A stretch of 49,134 nucleotides of DNA, taken from VRUE01 sp036525295 (GTDB lineage: Bacteria > Actinomycetota > Thermoleophilia > Solirubrobacterales > 70-9). Shown here piece after piece: positions 30,569 to 38,563 of the stretch. The notes beneath the pieces were generated by a model. It did no database searches. It was not told the DNA's origin and saw only the letters and a program-made list of their open reading frames with translations. Positions within the stretch are counted from its first letter, which is position 1. Each line of letters starts with the position of its first letter. The stretch spans positions 1-49,134 of the forward strand of contig DATDAQ010000022.1 in assembly GCA_036525295.1 (NCBI GenBank), written 5' to 3'. Both the position numbers and the translations under genes were made by a program.

Positions 30569-31384
30569 ATGCGGATCTTGAGGACGCTGATCGCGCTTTG
30601 CGGGTTGGTTGCTGTTCTGATGGTCCCGGCCAGCGCTGCGGCGGATATGGGGCCGGGTGGCTTTCCTTGGGAACTTCCGTCTGGTGATCTCCCTGATGCG
30701 TGCACATTCGAAGAGGGAGATATGGGGCATTACATCGTCGTCCTGCATGACTGGGTCGAAGACCCGGCGGTTGTCGCGCATGATCAGGTCCAGCGCTATG
30801 GGGGCAATCTGGGCTTTGTCTACACGTCCGCGCTGAAGGGGTATTCCGCCGAATATCTGCCTAAGTCAGCGCAAGTCCTTCAAGCAGAGCCCACGGTGCG
30901 ATATGTCTCGGTCGACCAACTGATCTGGATGGACGAATCGTCCGGTTTCATCCAGTGGCTCTCGTGCCCGTTGGCCCCTCCGCTGGGCCCGCCGCCGGAG
31001 GAGCCAATACCGCCCTCTGAAGCACCGGAACTGCCAGAAGAAGAACCCGAACAGGAACCGGAACTGCCAGAAGAACCAGAACAGCCGGAAGAAGAACCCG
31101 AACAGCCGGAAGAACCGGAACTATCGGAGGAGGAACCTGAACCGCTGGAGGAACCTAGCGACCCTGGACCGACGATCGAAGCCTCGCCGGAATCATCGCC
31201 GTCTAACGACGGGGGCGTTCAGCCCAGTGGCCCTGTGCCTCCCTCCACGAGCGGCTTGCCTGGAGCGAAGGCAAAAGCTCCGGTGAGGCGCTGCCGCAGG
31301 GGGAAGAAGAACGGCGCTAAGAAGCAGAGCGCCCGCTGCGCCCGGAAAAAAGCTCACGCCAAGCGCGTTACCGCCCTCCGCTAA
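30569..31384 (+). CDS. Secreted protein with I9-like domain, PE-rich repeats and basic tail
   Basis: A 271-residue exported protein. The signal peptide is about residues 1-25 (RILRTLIALCGLVAVLMVPASAAA). Residues about 50-110 (HYIVVLHDWVEDPAVVAHDQVQRYGG, FVYTSALKGYSAEYLP, VRYVSVDQ) match the peptidase inhibitor I9/subtilisin propeptide fold, but no protease domain follows. Next comes a Pro/Glu repeat stretch (about 135-205), strongly acidic, then a linker and a very basic tail (VRRCRRGKKNGAKKQSARCARKKA) with two Cys. It may be a free protease inhibitor tethered through a charged linker. It lies just outside attR; its lower G+C suggests a different origin from the core genes. Confidence 0.7.
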   Translation: MRILRTLIALCGLVAVLMVPASAAADMGPGGFPWELPSGDLPDACTFEEGDMGHYIVVLHDWVEDPAVVAHDQVQRYGGNLGFVYTSALKGYSAEYLPKSAQVLQAEPTVRYVSVDQLIWMDESSGFIQWLSCPLAPPLGPPPEEPIPPSEAPELPEEEPEQEPELPEEPEQPEEEPEQPEEPELSEEEPEPLEEPSDPGPTIEASPESSPSNDGGVQPSGPVPPSTSGLPGAKAKAPVRRCRRGKKNGAKKQSARCARKKAHAKRVTALR

Positions 31385-31397
31385 CGGCCCGCTTGGA

Positions 31398-32543
31398 TCA
31401 CGGAAGCGACGGGTCGATCAGGATCTTGGCGTGCTTCTCGGGATCCTCGAGATCCGAGAAGGCGCCGGGGACGCCGGAGAGGCCGACCGTGCCGGTGATC
31501 ATCGGCCTCGGGTCGACCTTGCCCTCGGCGAGCATGTGGAGGGTGTCGCGGAAGTCGAGGGGGGTGTAGCCGAGGACGAACCGGAGGTCGATCTCCTTGT
31601 TGATCGCCATCGCCGGCGTGAACGAGTCGGCCCCGACGCAGACGCCGACGACGACGACCCGGGAGAAGAGCGGAGCGGAGTCGACTATCTGCGCGATCAC
31701 GCCCGGAACGCCCACGCACTCGAAGACCACCGGGCGCTTCGGCGCGAGGCCGAGCTTCTCTCCCAAACGCCAGGCGTGCCACCAGCCGAACGGCAGGCGG
31801 TCGAGTTTCTCCAGCGTGCCGATCGCGAGGTCGAAGGCGTCCGGTGCGCTTGTCAGCCAGCCGGGGTCGCCCGTCGGCTCGTAGGGGGAGTCCCGCGATG
31901 GATCGACGATGACATCGGCTCCACAGAGCTCCGCAAGCGCCCGCCGTCCGGGTGAGAAGTCGCTGGCCACGACGGTGCGAACGCCGGTCGCCTTCAGCAT
32001 CAGGATCGTGCCGAGGCCGACGGGGCCGCAGCCGATCACGATCGCCACGTCTCGCTTGCCGACCTCGCCGCGGCGAACCGCGTGCAGGGCGACCGCCATC
32101 GGCTCGGTCAACGCCGCCACGGCGGAGTCCAGGCCGTTCGGCACCGGCATCATCATCGACTCCTGGACGAGCACCTGCTCCGCGTAGGCTCCGGGCGCGT
32201 GCTGGGAGAGGCCGGTGGTGTCGACTCCGTTCTCGCCGCGCAGCAGGGGAAGCGCGACGACCGGGGTGCCGCTGGCCAGGCCCTCCCGGCACTTCGGTCC
32301 GTATTCCGCGACGCGGCCGCTGAACTCGTGCCCGAAGACGAGCTGCTGGTCGGAGCGGCCGAAGCGGTCGTAGTTCAGCTTGAGAGCCAGATCCGCCCAC
32401 TGGTCGATCCCGTGGCGGGCGTGCAGGTCCGATCCGCAGATCCCGCAACGGGTGACCTCGATCCGCACCTGGCCGGGCCCAGGCTTGGGCTCAGGGCGCT
32501 CGACCAAGTCGAGCTCGCCATGCTGGCAGGCAATCGCCCTCAT
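31398..32543 (-). CDS. Zinc-type alcohol dehydrogenase family protein
   Basis: A 381-residue medium-chain dehydrogenase. RCGICGSDLHARHG has the catalytic zinc Cys, and VFGHEFSGRVAEYG the GHE motif. VAIVIGCGPVGLGTILMLKATGVRTVVASDFSPGRR is the NAD(P) Rossmann site with Asp as the last-strand acid, which favours NAD. The structural-zinc segment of four cysteines is absent (only CREG remains in that loop), as in some threonine-dehydrogenase-like members. Substrate unknown. It is divergent from the toxin-antitoxin pair at 32613. Confidence 0.88.
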   Translation of the reverse strand: MRAIACQHGELDLVERPEPKPGPGQVRIEVTRCGICGSDLHARHGIDQWADLALKLNYDRFGRSDQQLVFGHEFSGRVAEYGPKCREGLASGTPVVALPLLRGENGVDTTGLSQHAPGAYAEQVLVQESMMMPVPNGLDSAVAALTEPMAVALHAVRRGEVGKRDVAIVIGCGPVGLGTILMLKATGVRTVVASDFSPGRRALAELCGADVIVDPSRDSPYEPTGDPGWLTSAPDAFDLAIGTLEKLDRLPFGWWHAWRLGEKLGLAPKRPVVFECVGVPGVIAQIVDSAPLFSRVVVVGVCVGADSFTPAMAINKEIDLRFVLGYTPLDFRDTLHMLAEGKVDPRPMITGTVGLSGVPGAFSDLEDPEKHAKILIDPSLP

Positions 32544-32585
32544 TCGAGACCCACTCTATAGCCGGGGAGATGGCCCATAGAGGGG

Positions 32586-32613
32586 TTGTTTCATGTATCG
32601 AAACATGAAACAA
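32586..32613 (+). promoter_or_regulatory. Operator overlapping the antitoxin start codon
   Basis: TTGTTTCATG (32586-32595) and CATGAAACAA (32604-32613) are a perfect 10-bp inverted repeat with an 8-bp spacer. The last A is the first base of the ATG at 32613. This fits autorepression by the HTH protein and probably leaderless translation. Confidence 0.65.
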
Positions 32614-33128
32614 TGGGCGCCATGTTGAAGGGGCAAGACGTGGTTGTGCTGCTGAAGCTACTCGGCTCGGCCGAGCCGGCGCCCGTGCGTGACCTTGCGA
32701 GCGGGCTTGGCTTCGACGTTGCGGGCACGCATCGAGCGATACGGCGTCTGGGCGAAGCCGGCCTCTATTCGGCTGGGCGTCGGCGGGTCTACCAAGCGGA
32801 GGCTGCGGAGTTCCTGATTCACGCGGCCAAGTTCAGTTTTCCGCCAACGTGGGAATCCGAGGCGCGTGGAATCCCAACGTCGTGGGCCGCTGAGCCTTTG
32901 AAGGGAGACCTTGCGGAGTCCGCGGGGCTGCCGCCGGTGTGGCCTTACTCCAAAGGGAAGGTACGCGGTCTCGGGCTTGAGCCTCTTCATCCGATAGTTC
33001 CAAAAGCAGCGCTCGCTGACCCTGAGCTATGGCAGCGCCTAGCCCTGGTGGATGCGCTCCGAAGCAATGACAGCGCTCGCATTACGCAGCTCGCGGCGAA
33101 GCTCCTGAGGGAGAGGATTGGATCTTGA
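32613..33128 (+). CDS. HTH protein, probable antitoxin of an AbiEii-type pair
   Basis: A 171-residue protein with an N-terminal winged helix (VVLLKLLGSAEPAPVRDLASGLGFDVAGTHRAIRRLGEAGLYSAGRRRVYQAEAAEFL, about 11-67). A C-terminal segment of about 100 residues (FSFPPTWESEARGIPTSWAAEPL, VWPYSKGKVRGLGLEPLHP) has no family I know with confidence. ATG 32613 abuts a perfect inverted repeat and has no SD, so leaderless; Met4 at 32622 is possible. Its stop overlaps the TTG of the nucleotidyltransferase. The HTH-then-NTase order suggests a toxin-antitoxin-like unit controlled by the repeat. Confidence 0.68.
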   Translation: MGAMLKGQDVVVLLKLLGSAEPAPVRDLASGLGFDVAGTHRAIRRLGEAGLYSAGRRRVYQAEAAEFLIHAAKFSFPPTWESEARGIPTSWAAEPLKGDLAESAGLPPVWPYSKGKVRGLGLEPLHPIVPKAALADPELWQRLALVDALRSNDSARITQLAAKLLRERIGS

Positions 33129-33844
33129 GCATTGCGATGCTCGAGCGCGCTGCGCGGGAGCTGGCGCCGTTCCTCGATGAGGTCGCTTTCGTGGGCGGCG
33201 CCACCATCGCACTCTGGATTACCGACCAGGCTGCGCCAGAGCTTCGGGTGACGAAGGACGTAGACGTTGTGGTTGAGGTTGCGACACGCGTCGCCTGGTA
33301 CCGGTTCGAGGAACGCCTCCGTGCCCACGGGCTTCGCAATGACACATCGAGTCCGGTGATCTGCAGGTGGAGGGCTGGGAGTCCCGGCGACGAGCTGCTG
33401 ATCGACCTGATGCCCGGCGACGCGACAATCCTCGGCTTTGAGAACCAATGGCAACGGCCCGCGCTAGATGATGCAAAGCCTCTCTTGCTGCCATCCGGCC
33501 AGGAGATACGCGCGATTTCACCGCCCTACCTGATTGCAACGAAGTTGGAGGCCTGGAACGGACGTGGAGGCGGCGACCATCTTCGCAGCCACGACCTCGA
33601 GGACATCATCACTCTCGTTGACGGGCGAGCCGAGGTCATTGGCGAAGTTAAAGACGCTCCCTCTGGGCTCCGTTCGTTCCTATCCCATGAGGTCGCGACC
33701 CTGCTTGACCAAACCCGCTTTCTGGACACGGTCGATGGGACTATTGTCGGATTCGGACGCGGCGGGTTGGGGAGTGGATCTGGTGATGAGGACCGGGTCG
33801 ACGAAGTCGTCCTGCCGCGCCTCCGCGCACTCGCAGGCCAATAG
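33125..33844 (+). CDS. AbiEii-like nucleotidyltransferase, probable toxin
   Basis: A 239-residue protein. DEVAFVGGATIALWITD (about 18-34) corresponds to the GG-x-A/S motif, and LRVTKDVDVVVEV (about 39-51) gives the D-x-D. A later Asp appears in LLIDLMPGD. This matches nucleotidyltransferase AbiEii/AbiGii-type toxins, which modify tRNA or other targets. Translation from TTG 33125 is coupled to the upstream HTH gene, with AGGGAGAGGA just before it. The C-terminus is Gly/Asp-rich. It is followed by a perfect 34-bp palindrome. Confidence 0.72.
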   Translation: MSIAMLERAARELAPFLDEVAFVGGATIALWITDQAAPELRVTKDVDVVVEVATRVAWYRFEERLRAHGLRNDTSSPVICRWRAGSPGDELLIDLMPGDATILGFENQWQRPALDDAKPLLLPSGQEIRAISPPYLIATKLEAWNGRGGGDHLRSHDLEDIITLVDGRAEVIGEVKDAPSGLRSFLSHEVATLLDQTRFLDTVDGTIVGFGRGGLGSGSGDEDRVDEVVLPRLRALAGQ

Positions 33845-33853
33845 ACGATGATG

Positions 33854-33887
33854 CGTCTAGACGATTAAACGTTTAATCGTCTAGACG
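33854..33887. terminator. Perfect 34-bp palindrome between convergent genes
   Basis: CGTCTAGACGATTAAAC is followed directly by its reverse complement with no loop. It lies 10 bp after the toxin stop and 26 bp before the P450 stop. TAGACGAT also occurs at 33842-33849. It could be a bidirectional terminator (run of A/T at the stem tip) or a protein-binding or recombination site. No U-tract on either side. Confidence 0.5.
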
Positions 33888-33913
33888 AAAAATCTGCTGA
33901 TAGCCAGTTGCCG

Positions 33914-35251
33914 CTACGCAGCCACAGCCGCCCGCCGACGCTCCGACAGCACTGCGCGCGCCCCACCCGACGGCCGGACCGTGATGTTGCGCCGTCGCGC
34001 GACCTCGGGGCGCTCGCCGGCTGGCTGGACCGTAAGCGTGCTCAGGGCCTGACGCAGGACGATCTTCATCTCGAGCATCGCGAAGCTCGCTCCGAGGCAG
34101 CGGCGGCGGCCGCCGCCGAAGGGGATCCAGGTGTAGGTGCCCGGCGACTCGTCGAGGAAGCGCTCGGGGCGGAAGGCGAAGGGGTCGGGGTAGATGTCGG
34201 GGTCGTGGTGGAGGAGGTAGCCGTTGAGGACGAGGCTGCACCCGGTCGGATAGGCCCAGCCGCCGACCTCGATCGGCTTGACGACTAGGCGGGGCGCCAC
34301 GTTCGGCAGCACCGGCCGGACCCGCAGCGTCTCCTGGATCGCTGCCGTGACGTAGGCGTCGTCATCGTCCTCGACCGCCTTGACCAGCCGTGTCAGCACC
34401 GCCGGGTCCCGCGCCAGGCGCTCGAAGGCCCAGGCCAGGGTCGTCGCGGTGGTCTCGTGGCCGGCGACGAGAAGCGTCATCAGCTCGTCGCGGATCTCCT
34501 GCTCGCTCATCGGCGAGCCGTCCTCGTGCCGGGCCTCGAGCAGCATCGCGAGCACGTCGTCGCGCTCGGTGCCCTCGCGGCGCCGCTCCGCGATCAGCTC
34601 GAAGATCAGCTCGTCGACTTCCCCCTGGGTGCGGACGAAGTGTGCGAACGGCCCGACCCGTTCGAGGATCCGCGCCGCAACGCCGTCCTTCGGCGGCGGC
34701 ATCAGGCTGATCGGCCGGTCGCCGAACACGAGCATCTCCTGCAGCCGCCTCCGGATCGCGTCGAAGCGGGCACCGGGGTCGAGGCCGAAGACGGCGCGGA
34801 GGATGATCTTCAGGGTTAGGTCCTGCATGCGCGGGTGCAGCTCGACCGCCGTGTCCCGCGGCAGACCGGCCAGCTCCTCGGCAGTCACCTCCTCCATCAG
34901 TCCCGCGAGCCGCTCCATCCGCTCGCCGTGGAACGCCGGCAGCATCAGCTTGCGCTGCGCCATGTGCGGCCCTTCGTCGAGGAGGAGGACCGAGTTGGCT
35001 CCGACTATGGGTTCGAGGACACGCGCGCCCTGGCCCGGCTGCAGAACGTCGGGCGGGGCGGTGAAGACTTCCTTCACCTCGGCAGGTTCGGTCAGCATCA
35101 CGAACGGGGGCGAGGCCGGCAGCCTGATCGTGAAGCGCTTGCCGTAGCGCTCGCGGCACTGCCGCAGGAACGCGAAAGGGCGCGTCCAGAACCCGACGCT
35201 CTGGATCAGGGATGGATAGGGGGGACCGGGCGGTAGGCCTGCTGGTCTCAT
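33914..35251 (-). CDS. Cytochrome P450
   Basis: A 445-residue P450. PPGPPYPSLIQSVGFWTRPF at the N-terminus is a typical proline-rich start without a membrane anchor. The I-helix is LVAGHETTATTLAWAFERL, the K-helix ExxR is ETLRVR, FRPERFLDE is the PERF region, and the haem loop is FGGGRRRCLGASFAMLEM. It resembles the P450 at 15822 in architecture, suggesting paralogy within the genome. No ferredoxin lies next to it. Substrate unknown; the acyl-CoA and aromatic genes in the region do not decide it. Confidence 0.93.
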   Translation of the reverse strand: MRPAGLPPGPPYPSLIQSVGFWTRPFAFLRQCRERYGKRFTIRLPASPPFVMLTEPAEVKEVFTAPPDVLQPGQGARVLEPIVGANSVLLLDEGPHMAQRKLMLPAFHGERMERLAGLMEEVTAEELAGLPRDTAVELHPRMQDLTLKIILRAVFGLDPGARFDAIRRRLQEMLVFGDRPISLMPPPKDGVAARILERVGPFAHFVRTQGEVDELIFELIAERRREGTERDDVLAMLLEARHEDGSPMSEQEIRDELMTLLVAGHETTATTLAWAFERLARDPAVLTRLVKAVEDDDDAYVTAAIQETLRVRPVLPNVAPRLVVKPIEVGGWAYPTGCSLVLNGYLLHHDPDIYPDPFAFRPERFLDESPGTYTWIPFGGGRRRCLGASFAMLEMKIVLRQALSTLTVQPAGERPEVARRRNITVRPSGGARAVLSERRRAAVAA

Positions 35252-35345
35252 CTCTGACGAGCGAGTATTTCAGACCGGTCGCCGATTCCCAACCCCTTTT
35301 TGAAGCGTTAACAGCCTGCGCTCCGAAACGGATAGGCTTGCTCCC

Positions 35346-35636
35346 ATGCCAGTCAAACTTCATCGCTGTTCAGTCATGTGGGCCAAGATGGATGCTCACC
35401 CGTGCGCGCGGGTGCAGAAGGCGCTCGAGGAGCAGGGGGTCGAGTACGAGGTGGTCAAGGGACCGCTGCGGCCGGGGAAGCGCGAGGACTTGAAGCGGAT
35501 CTCGGGCCAGAGCAAGTACCCGACGATCGAGTTCGAGGACGGCAGCTCCTACCGCGAAGAATCGAAGGACATGGCCGCGAAGATCCGCGCCGGCAAGCTC
35601 TTCGAGGGGCACGAGCCCCCAGCGCCCGCCGCCTGA
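35346..35636 (+). CDS. Thioredoxin-fold GST N-terminal-like protein
   Basis: A 96-residue protein of glutaredoxin/GST N-terminal type. MPVKLHRCSVMWAKMDAHPCARVQKALEEQGVEYEVVKGPL provides the first strand and helix. GQSKYPTIEFEDGSSYREESKDMAAKI contains the cis-Pro and the S-K-x-M helix seen in GST N-domains. The expected CPxC is changed to CSVMWAK with a second Cys in HPCARV. It has no C-terminal helical GST domain. It is divergent from the P450 gene (95 bp) and might share its promoter region. Function in redox or conjugation is uncertain. Confidence 0.78.
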   Translation: MPVKLHRCSVMWAKMDAHPCARVQKALEEQGVEYEVVKGPLRPGKREDLKRISGQSKYPTIEFEDGSSYREESKDMAAKIRAGKLFEGHEPPAPAA

Positions 35637-35702
35637 AGTCGGACTCTGCGTCAAGTACCGTGTTTCCCGCCTAGCGCCGCCCGCCCGGCCGAGCGGCGGC
35701 CG

Positions 35703-36299
35703 CTAGACCTCGAGCCAGGTGCCTTTCGGGCCCAGGTTGTGGATCGGCGTCTTGCCGATCTTGCTCTTGCATCCCCATGACTCGTGGATGTGACCGCAGA
35801 CTGCCAGGCGTGGCTCCTTTTCCTCGATCGTGCGCAGCAGCGCGTGGCTGCCGAAATGATCGCCGGTGCGGTTGGCGTCGCAGTGGCCGTACGGGGGCGA
35901 GTGCAGGACGAGGACGGCGTCTCGCGGGCAGAGAGTGAGCATCACCGCAGCCTTCTCTTCGTCTAGGTCGAAGCTCCACTCCCATGGCGTCACCGGGACG
36001 CCGGCACCGAGCCCGAAGAACTCGACGCCCCCGATCGTCATCACTCCGCCGTGCAGGACGGTGGCGGCATTCCAGCCGGCGGTGGCCTCGCGCAGGGCGT
36101 CGTCGGTCTCGTTGTTGCCGGGAACCAGGACGGTCGGCGCTTCGATCGCGGAGAGCGCCTCGATCGTCTCCTCCAGGCCCTCGTGGATCGAGGCGAAGTC
36201 GCCGGCGCCGATCACCACGTCGGCCTTCTCGGACATCTTGACCAGCCGCTCCGCCCGTTTCAGGTCGCGGTGCAGGTCGCTGAAGGCAAGAAGCTTCAC
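35703..36299 (-). CDS. Calcineurin-type metallophosphoesterase
   Basis: A 198-residue phosphoesterase with all five family motifs: FSDLHRD near residue 6, VVIGAGDFAS (about 29-38), VLVPGNNE (about 57-64), DAVLVLHSPPYGHCD (about 128-142) and VCGHIHESWG (about 167-176). These bind two metal ions. Such small enzymes hydrolyse phosphodiesters or monoesters; the target is unknown. GTG start at 36299. It is divergent from a 57-residue membrane protein 39 bp away. Confidence 0.9.
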   Translation of the reverse strand: MKLLAFSDLHRDLKRAERLVKMSEKADVVIGAGDFASIHEGLEETIEALSAIEAPTVLVPGNNETDDALREATAGWNAATVLHGGVMTIGGVEFFGLGAGVPVTPWEWSFDLDEEKAAVMLTLCPRDAVLVLHSPPYGHCDANRTGDHFGSHALLRTIEEKEPRLAVCGHIHESWGCKSKIGKTPIHNLGPKGTWLEV

Positions 36300-36338
36300 G
36301 CGGGCAACCTAACGGTTTCGATAACCTCGCCCGCGCTC

Positions 36339-36512
36339 ATGCCTGACGTCTTCTGGATCGGCTTCGGCCTCGCCGCCTTCATCTTCCTCGTCGGCGTCTT
36401 CGCCGGTGCCCGCTCGAGCACCACCGGCCTCCGCACCGGCGCCGCGATGGGTGCCTACCTCGGCGTGATGCTGGCCTTCCCGCTGCTGGCCATCGGTCTG
36501 GCAGCCAGCTAG
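36339..36512 (+). CDS. Small two-helix membrane protein
   Basis: A 57-residue protein with two hydrophobic helices (about 5-22 and 36-55) separated by a short basic loop, ARSSTTGLRTG. No family is recognised. The ATG at 36339 lacks a strong SD. The start-to-stop frame is consistent with G/C third-position use. It is probably a real small protein, divergent from the phosphoesterase. Confidence 0.55.
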   Translation: MPDVFWIGFGLAAFIFLVGVFAGARSSTTGLRTGAAMGAYLGVMLAFPLLAIGLAAS

Positions 36513-36591
36513 CCCTTCCCGCTTCGCAACTAGCCGGCCCCTTCCGGGTTCTAAATCTCCGCAGGGTGGGTAGCCGGGTTTTCCCCACTAT

Positions 36592-36621
36592 TCATGACAG
36601 CAATGAGTAGTTATCATGACA
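36592..36621 (+). promoter_or_regulatory. Direct repeat TCATGACA before the aldo/keto reductase
   Basis: Two TCATGACA copies (36592-36599 and 36614-36621), 22 bp apart (two helical turns), lie in the AT-rich stretch upstream of the gene at 36661. This spacing suits a tandem regulator-binding site. Confidence 0.35.
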
Positions 36622-36660
36622 ATAAGGGGAAGGGGAAATGCATGGGAACGAAGGGGAACT

Positions 36661-37503
36661 ATGGGCCAGACTGAGATGACAGTCCCCAGTATCGAGCTTT
36701 ACGACGGAATCGAGATACCGCAGCTTGGCTTCGGTGTCTTCCAGGTTCCGCCCGAGGAAACCCAGGGTGCTGTCGAGCTGGCGCTCGAGGCCGGCTACCG
36801 GCACATCGACACCGCCGCCGCCTACCGTAACGAGAAGGGAGTTGGGAGGGCCCTTGCCGCTTCGGGGTTGCCCCGGGAGGACTACTTCGTCACGACCAAG
36901 CTCTGGAACTCGCAGCAGGGCCATGACTCGACCCTGGCCGCGTTCGAGGCGAGCCTCGAACGGCTGGGGCTCGATCACGTCGACCTCTACCTGATCCACT
37001 GGCCGGTCCCGACCGAAGGGCTGTTCGTCGAGACCTGGCGCGCTTTCGAACAGATTCACAGGGAGGAGGCGGCGCGCACGATCGGGGTCTCCAACTTCCG
37101 AATCGAGGATCTCGAATTGCTGATGCGGGAGACGGAGGTGCGGCCGACGGTGAATCAAGTTGAGCTGCACCCGCGTTTACAGCAGACCAACCTGCGCGCC
37201 TGGCACTCGGAGCACGGCATCGCCACCGAGGCTTGGAGCCCGCTGGCGCAAGGCGAGCTTCTCGACGACGAGGCAATCGTCCGCCTCGCCGAGGATCGCG
37301 GCAAGACGCCAGCTCAGGTGATCCTTCGCTGGCATCTGCAGCTTGGCAACGTCGTCATCCCCAAGTCGGTGACGCCGTCGCGGATCCACGAGAACATCGA
37401 CATCTTCGATTTCGAGCTATCCGACGAGGAGATGGCAACGATCGAAGGTCTCAACGGCGGCAGCCGGATCGGCCCCGATCCGGCCACTTTCGTCGCGCCT
37501 TAG
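36661..37503 (+). CDS. Aldo/keto reductase
   Basis: A 280-residue NADPH-dependent reductase of the AKR5-type TIM barrel. GFGVFQVPPEET, HIDTAAAYRNEKGVGRAL (catalytic Asp and Tyr), TTKLWNSQQG (catalytic Lys), YLIHWPVP (His), TIGVSNF and VIPKSVTPSRIHENIDIFDFELS (coenzyme-binding) are present. A 2,5-diketo-gluconate-reductase-like role is the default; actual substrate unknown. GAAGGGGAAC lies just before the ATG at 36661. It precedes the Liv-type transporter genes but is separated from them by a 21-bp hairpin. Confidence 0.92.
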   Translation: MGQTEMTVPSIELYDGIEIPQLGFGVFQVPPEETQGAVELALEAGYRHIDTAAAYRNEKGVGRALAASGLPREDYFVTTKLWNSQQGHDSTLAAFEASLERLGLDHVDLYLIHWPVPTEGLFVETWRAFEQIHREEAARTIGVSNFRIEDLELLMRETEVRPTVNQVELHPRLQQTNLRAWHSEHGIATEAWSPLAQGELLDDEAIVRLAEDRGKTPAQVILRWHLQLGNVVIPKSVTPSRIHENIDIFDFELSDEEMATIEGLNGGSRIGPDPATFVAP

Positions 37504-37520
37504 GGAGGGGATCGGAGGGT

Positions 37521-37578
37521 CTTCGGGGGTCCCTCCCCAGGAACTCCCGCGAAGCGGCCTGGGGAGGGACCCCCGAAG
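37521..37578 (+). terminator. Strong GC hairpin after the aldo/keto reductase
   Basis: The 21-nt arms 37521-37541 and 37558-37578 are perfectly complementary with a 16-nt loop (AACTCCCGCGAAGCGG). There is no U-tract. It shares the GGGGAGGG stem element with the hairpin at 45219-45290. Likely terminator; the remaining 100 bp to the next gene hold its promoter. Confidence 0.7.
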
Positions 37579-37678
37579 GCCCGGCGTTCCTTTGCGGGTG
37601 ACTTAACGTTTTCAAAGCATTACTTAGGCGTACCGGTCTAACCTACGTCGCCTTGCTCTCAAGAATCTCTGAGCTGCG

Positions 37679-38563
37679 ATGACCGAGCTGGCGCAGAACC
37701 TGATCGATGCGCTCGCGCTCGGCAGCCTCTACGCGCTGATCGCACTCGGGGTCACGGTGATCTACACCGTGATGGGAATGATGAACTTCGCCCACGGGGA
37801 GTTCATCATGCTCTCCGCCTACGCCCTCTACGTGCTAGCCGGGTTGCCCTTCGCCGCCGCTTTGGCCGGGGCGCTGGTGACCGGGGTCCTGATCGCGATC
37901 GCCGCCGAGCGGGTCGCCTTCCGGCCGGTTCGCAACGCGGACCTGTCCGCGCAGCTCGTCACCTCGCTGGCGGTGGCGACGATCCTGCAAAGCGTCGTCA
38001 CCGGTGCGGTGAACGCCCGCCCGCAGTCGGTCGCGACCCCTGCCGCGATCAGCGGGTCGACTGAGCTCGGGGCCGTCTCGGTGCCCAATCTGGAGTTCCT
38101 CACCCTCGGCCTGACGGCGGTCGTCCTCGCCGGCCTCGGCTGGCTGTTCTACCGGACCCGCACCGGGCTGGCGATGCGTGCGGCGGCGGAGAACTTCGAG
38201 ATGGCGCGCCTGCTCGGGGTGCGCGCGGACCGGGTGATCGCGCTCTCCTTCGCGATAAGCGGCGCCCTTGCCGCGGCGGTCGGTGTGCTCCTGGTGATGC
38301 AGACCGGGCAGGTCTCGCCGACGATGGGCCTGACGCCGGTGCTGATCGGCTTCGTCGCGGTGGTGATCGGCGGCTTCGGAAGGATGGTCGGCGCGGTGCT
38401 CGGCGGCCTGCTGCTCGGCATCGCCTCCTCCCTGCTCGGAGCCTACCTGCCGGGGGATCTTCTGCCTTTCCGCGACGCGATCGTCTTCAGCCTGCCGGTC
38501 GCGATCCTGATCTTCAGGCCGCGGGGCCTGCTTGGCGCCGCAACCGGCGAGGCACGGGTATGA
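37679..38563 (+). CDS. Branched-chain-amino-acid-type ABC permease (LivH-like)
   Basis: A 294-residue inner-membrane permease of the HAAT family, with about eight hydrophobic helices. LIDALALGSLYALIALGVTVIYTVMGMMNFAHGEFIML opens it, and the cytoplasmic EAA-like loop RTGLAMRAAAENFEMARLLGVRADRVIALSFAISGALAAAVG carries the ATPase-contact motif. GFVAVVIGGFGRMVGAVLGGLLLGI is the C-terminal signature. Substrates may be amino acids or aromatic acids; the Rieske oxygenase nearby suggests an aromatic or related compound. ATGA overlap with the next gene. Confidence 0.9.
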   Translation: MTELAQNLIDALALGSLYALIALGVTVIYTVMGMMNFAHGEFIMLSAYALYVLAGLPFAAALAGALVTGVLIAIAAERVAFRPVRNADLSAQLVTSLAVATILQSVVTGAVNARPQSVATPAAISGSTELGAVSVPNLEFLTLGLTAVVLAGLGWLFYRTRTGLAMRAAAENFEMARLLGVRADRVIALSFAISGALAAAVGVLLVMQTGQVSPTMGLTPVLIGFVAVVIGGFGRMVGAVLGGLLLGIASSLLGAYLPGDLLPFRDAIVFSLPVAILIFRPRGLLGAATGEARV

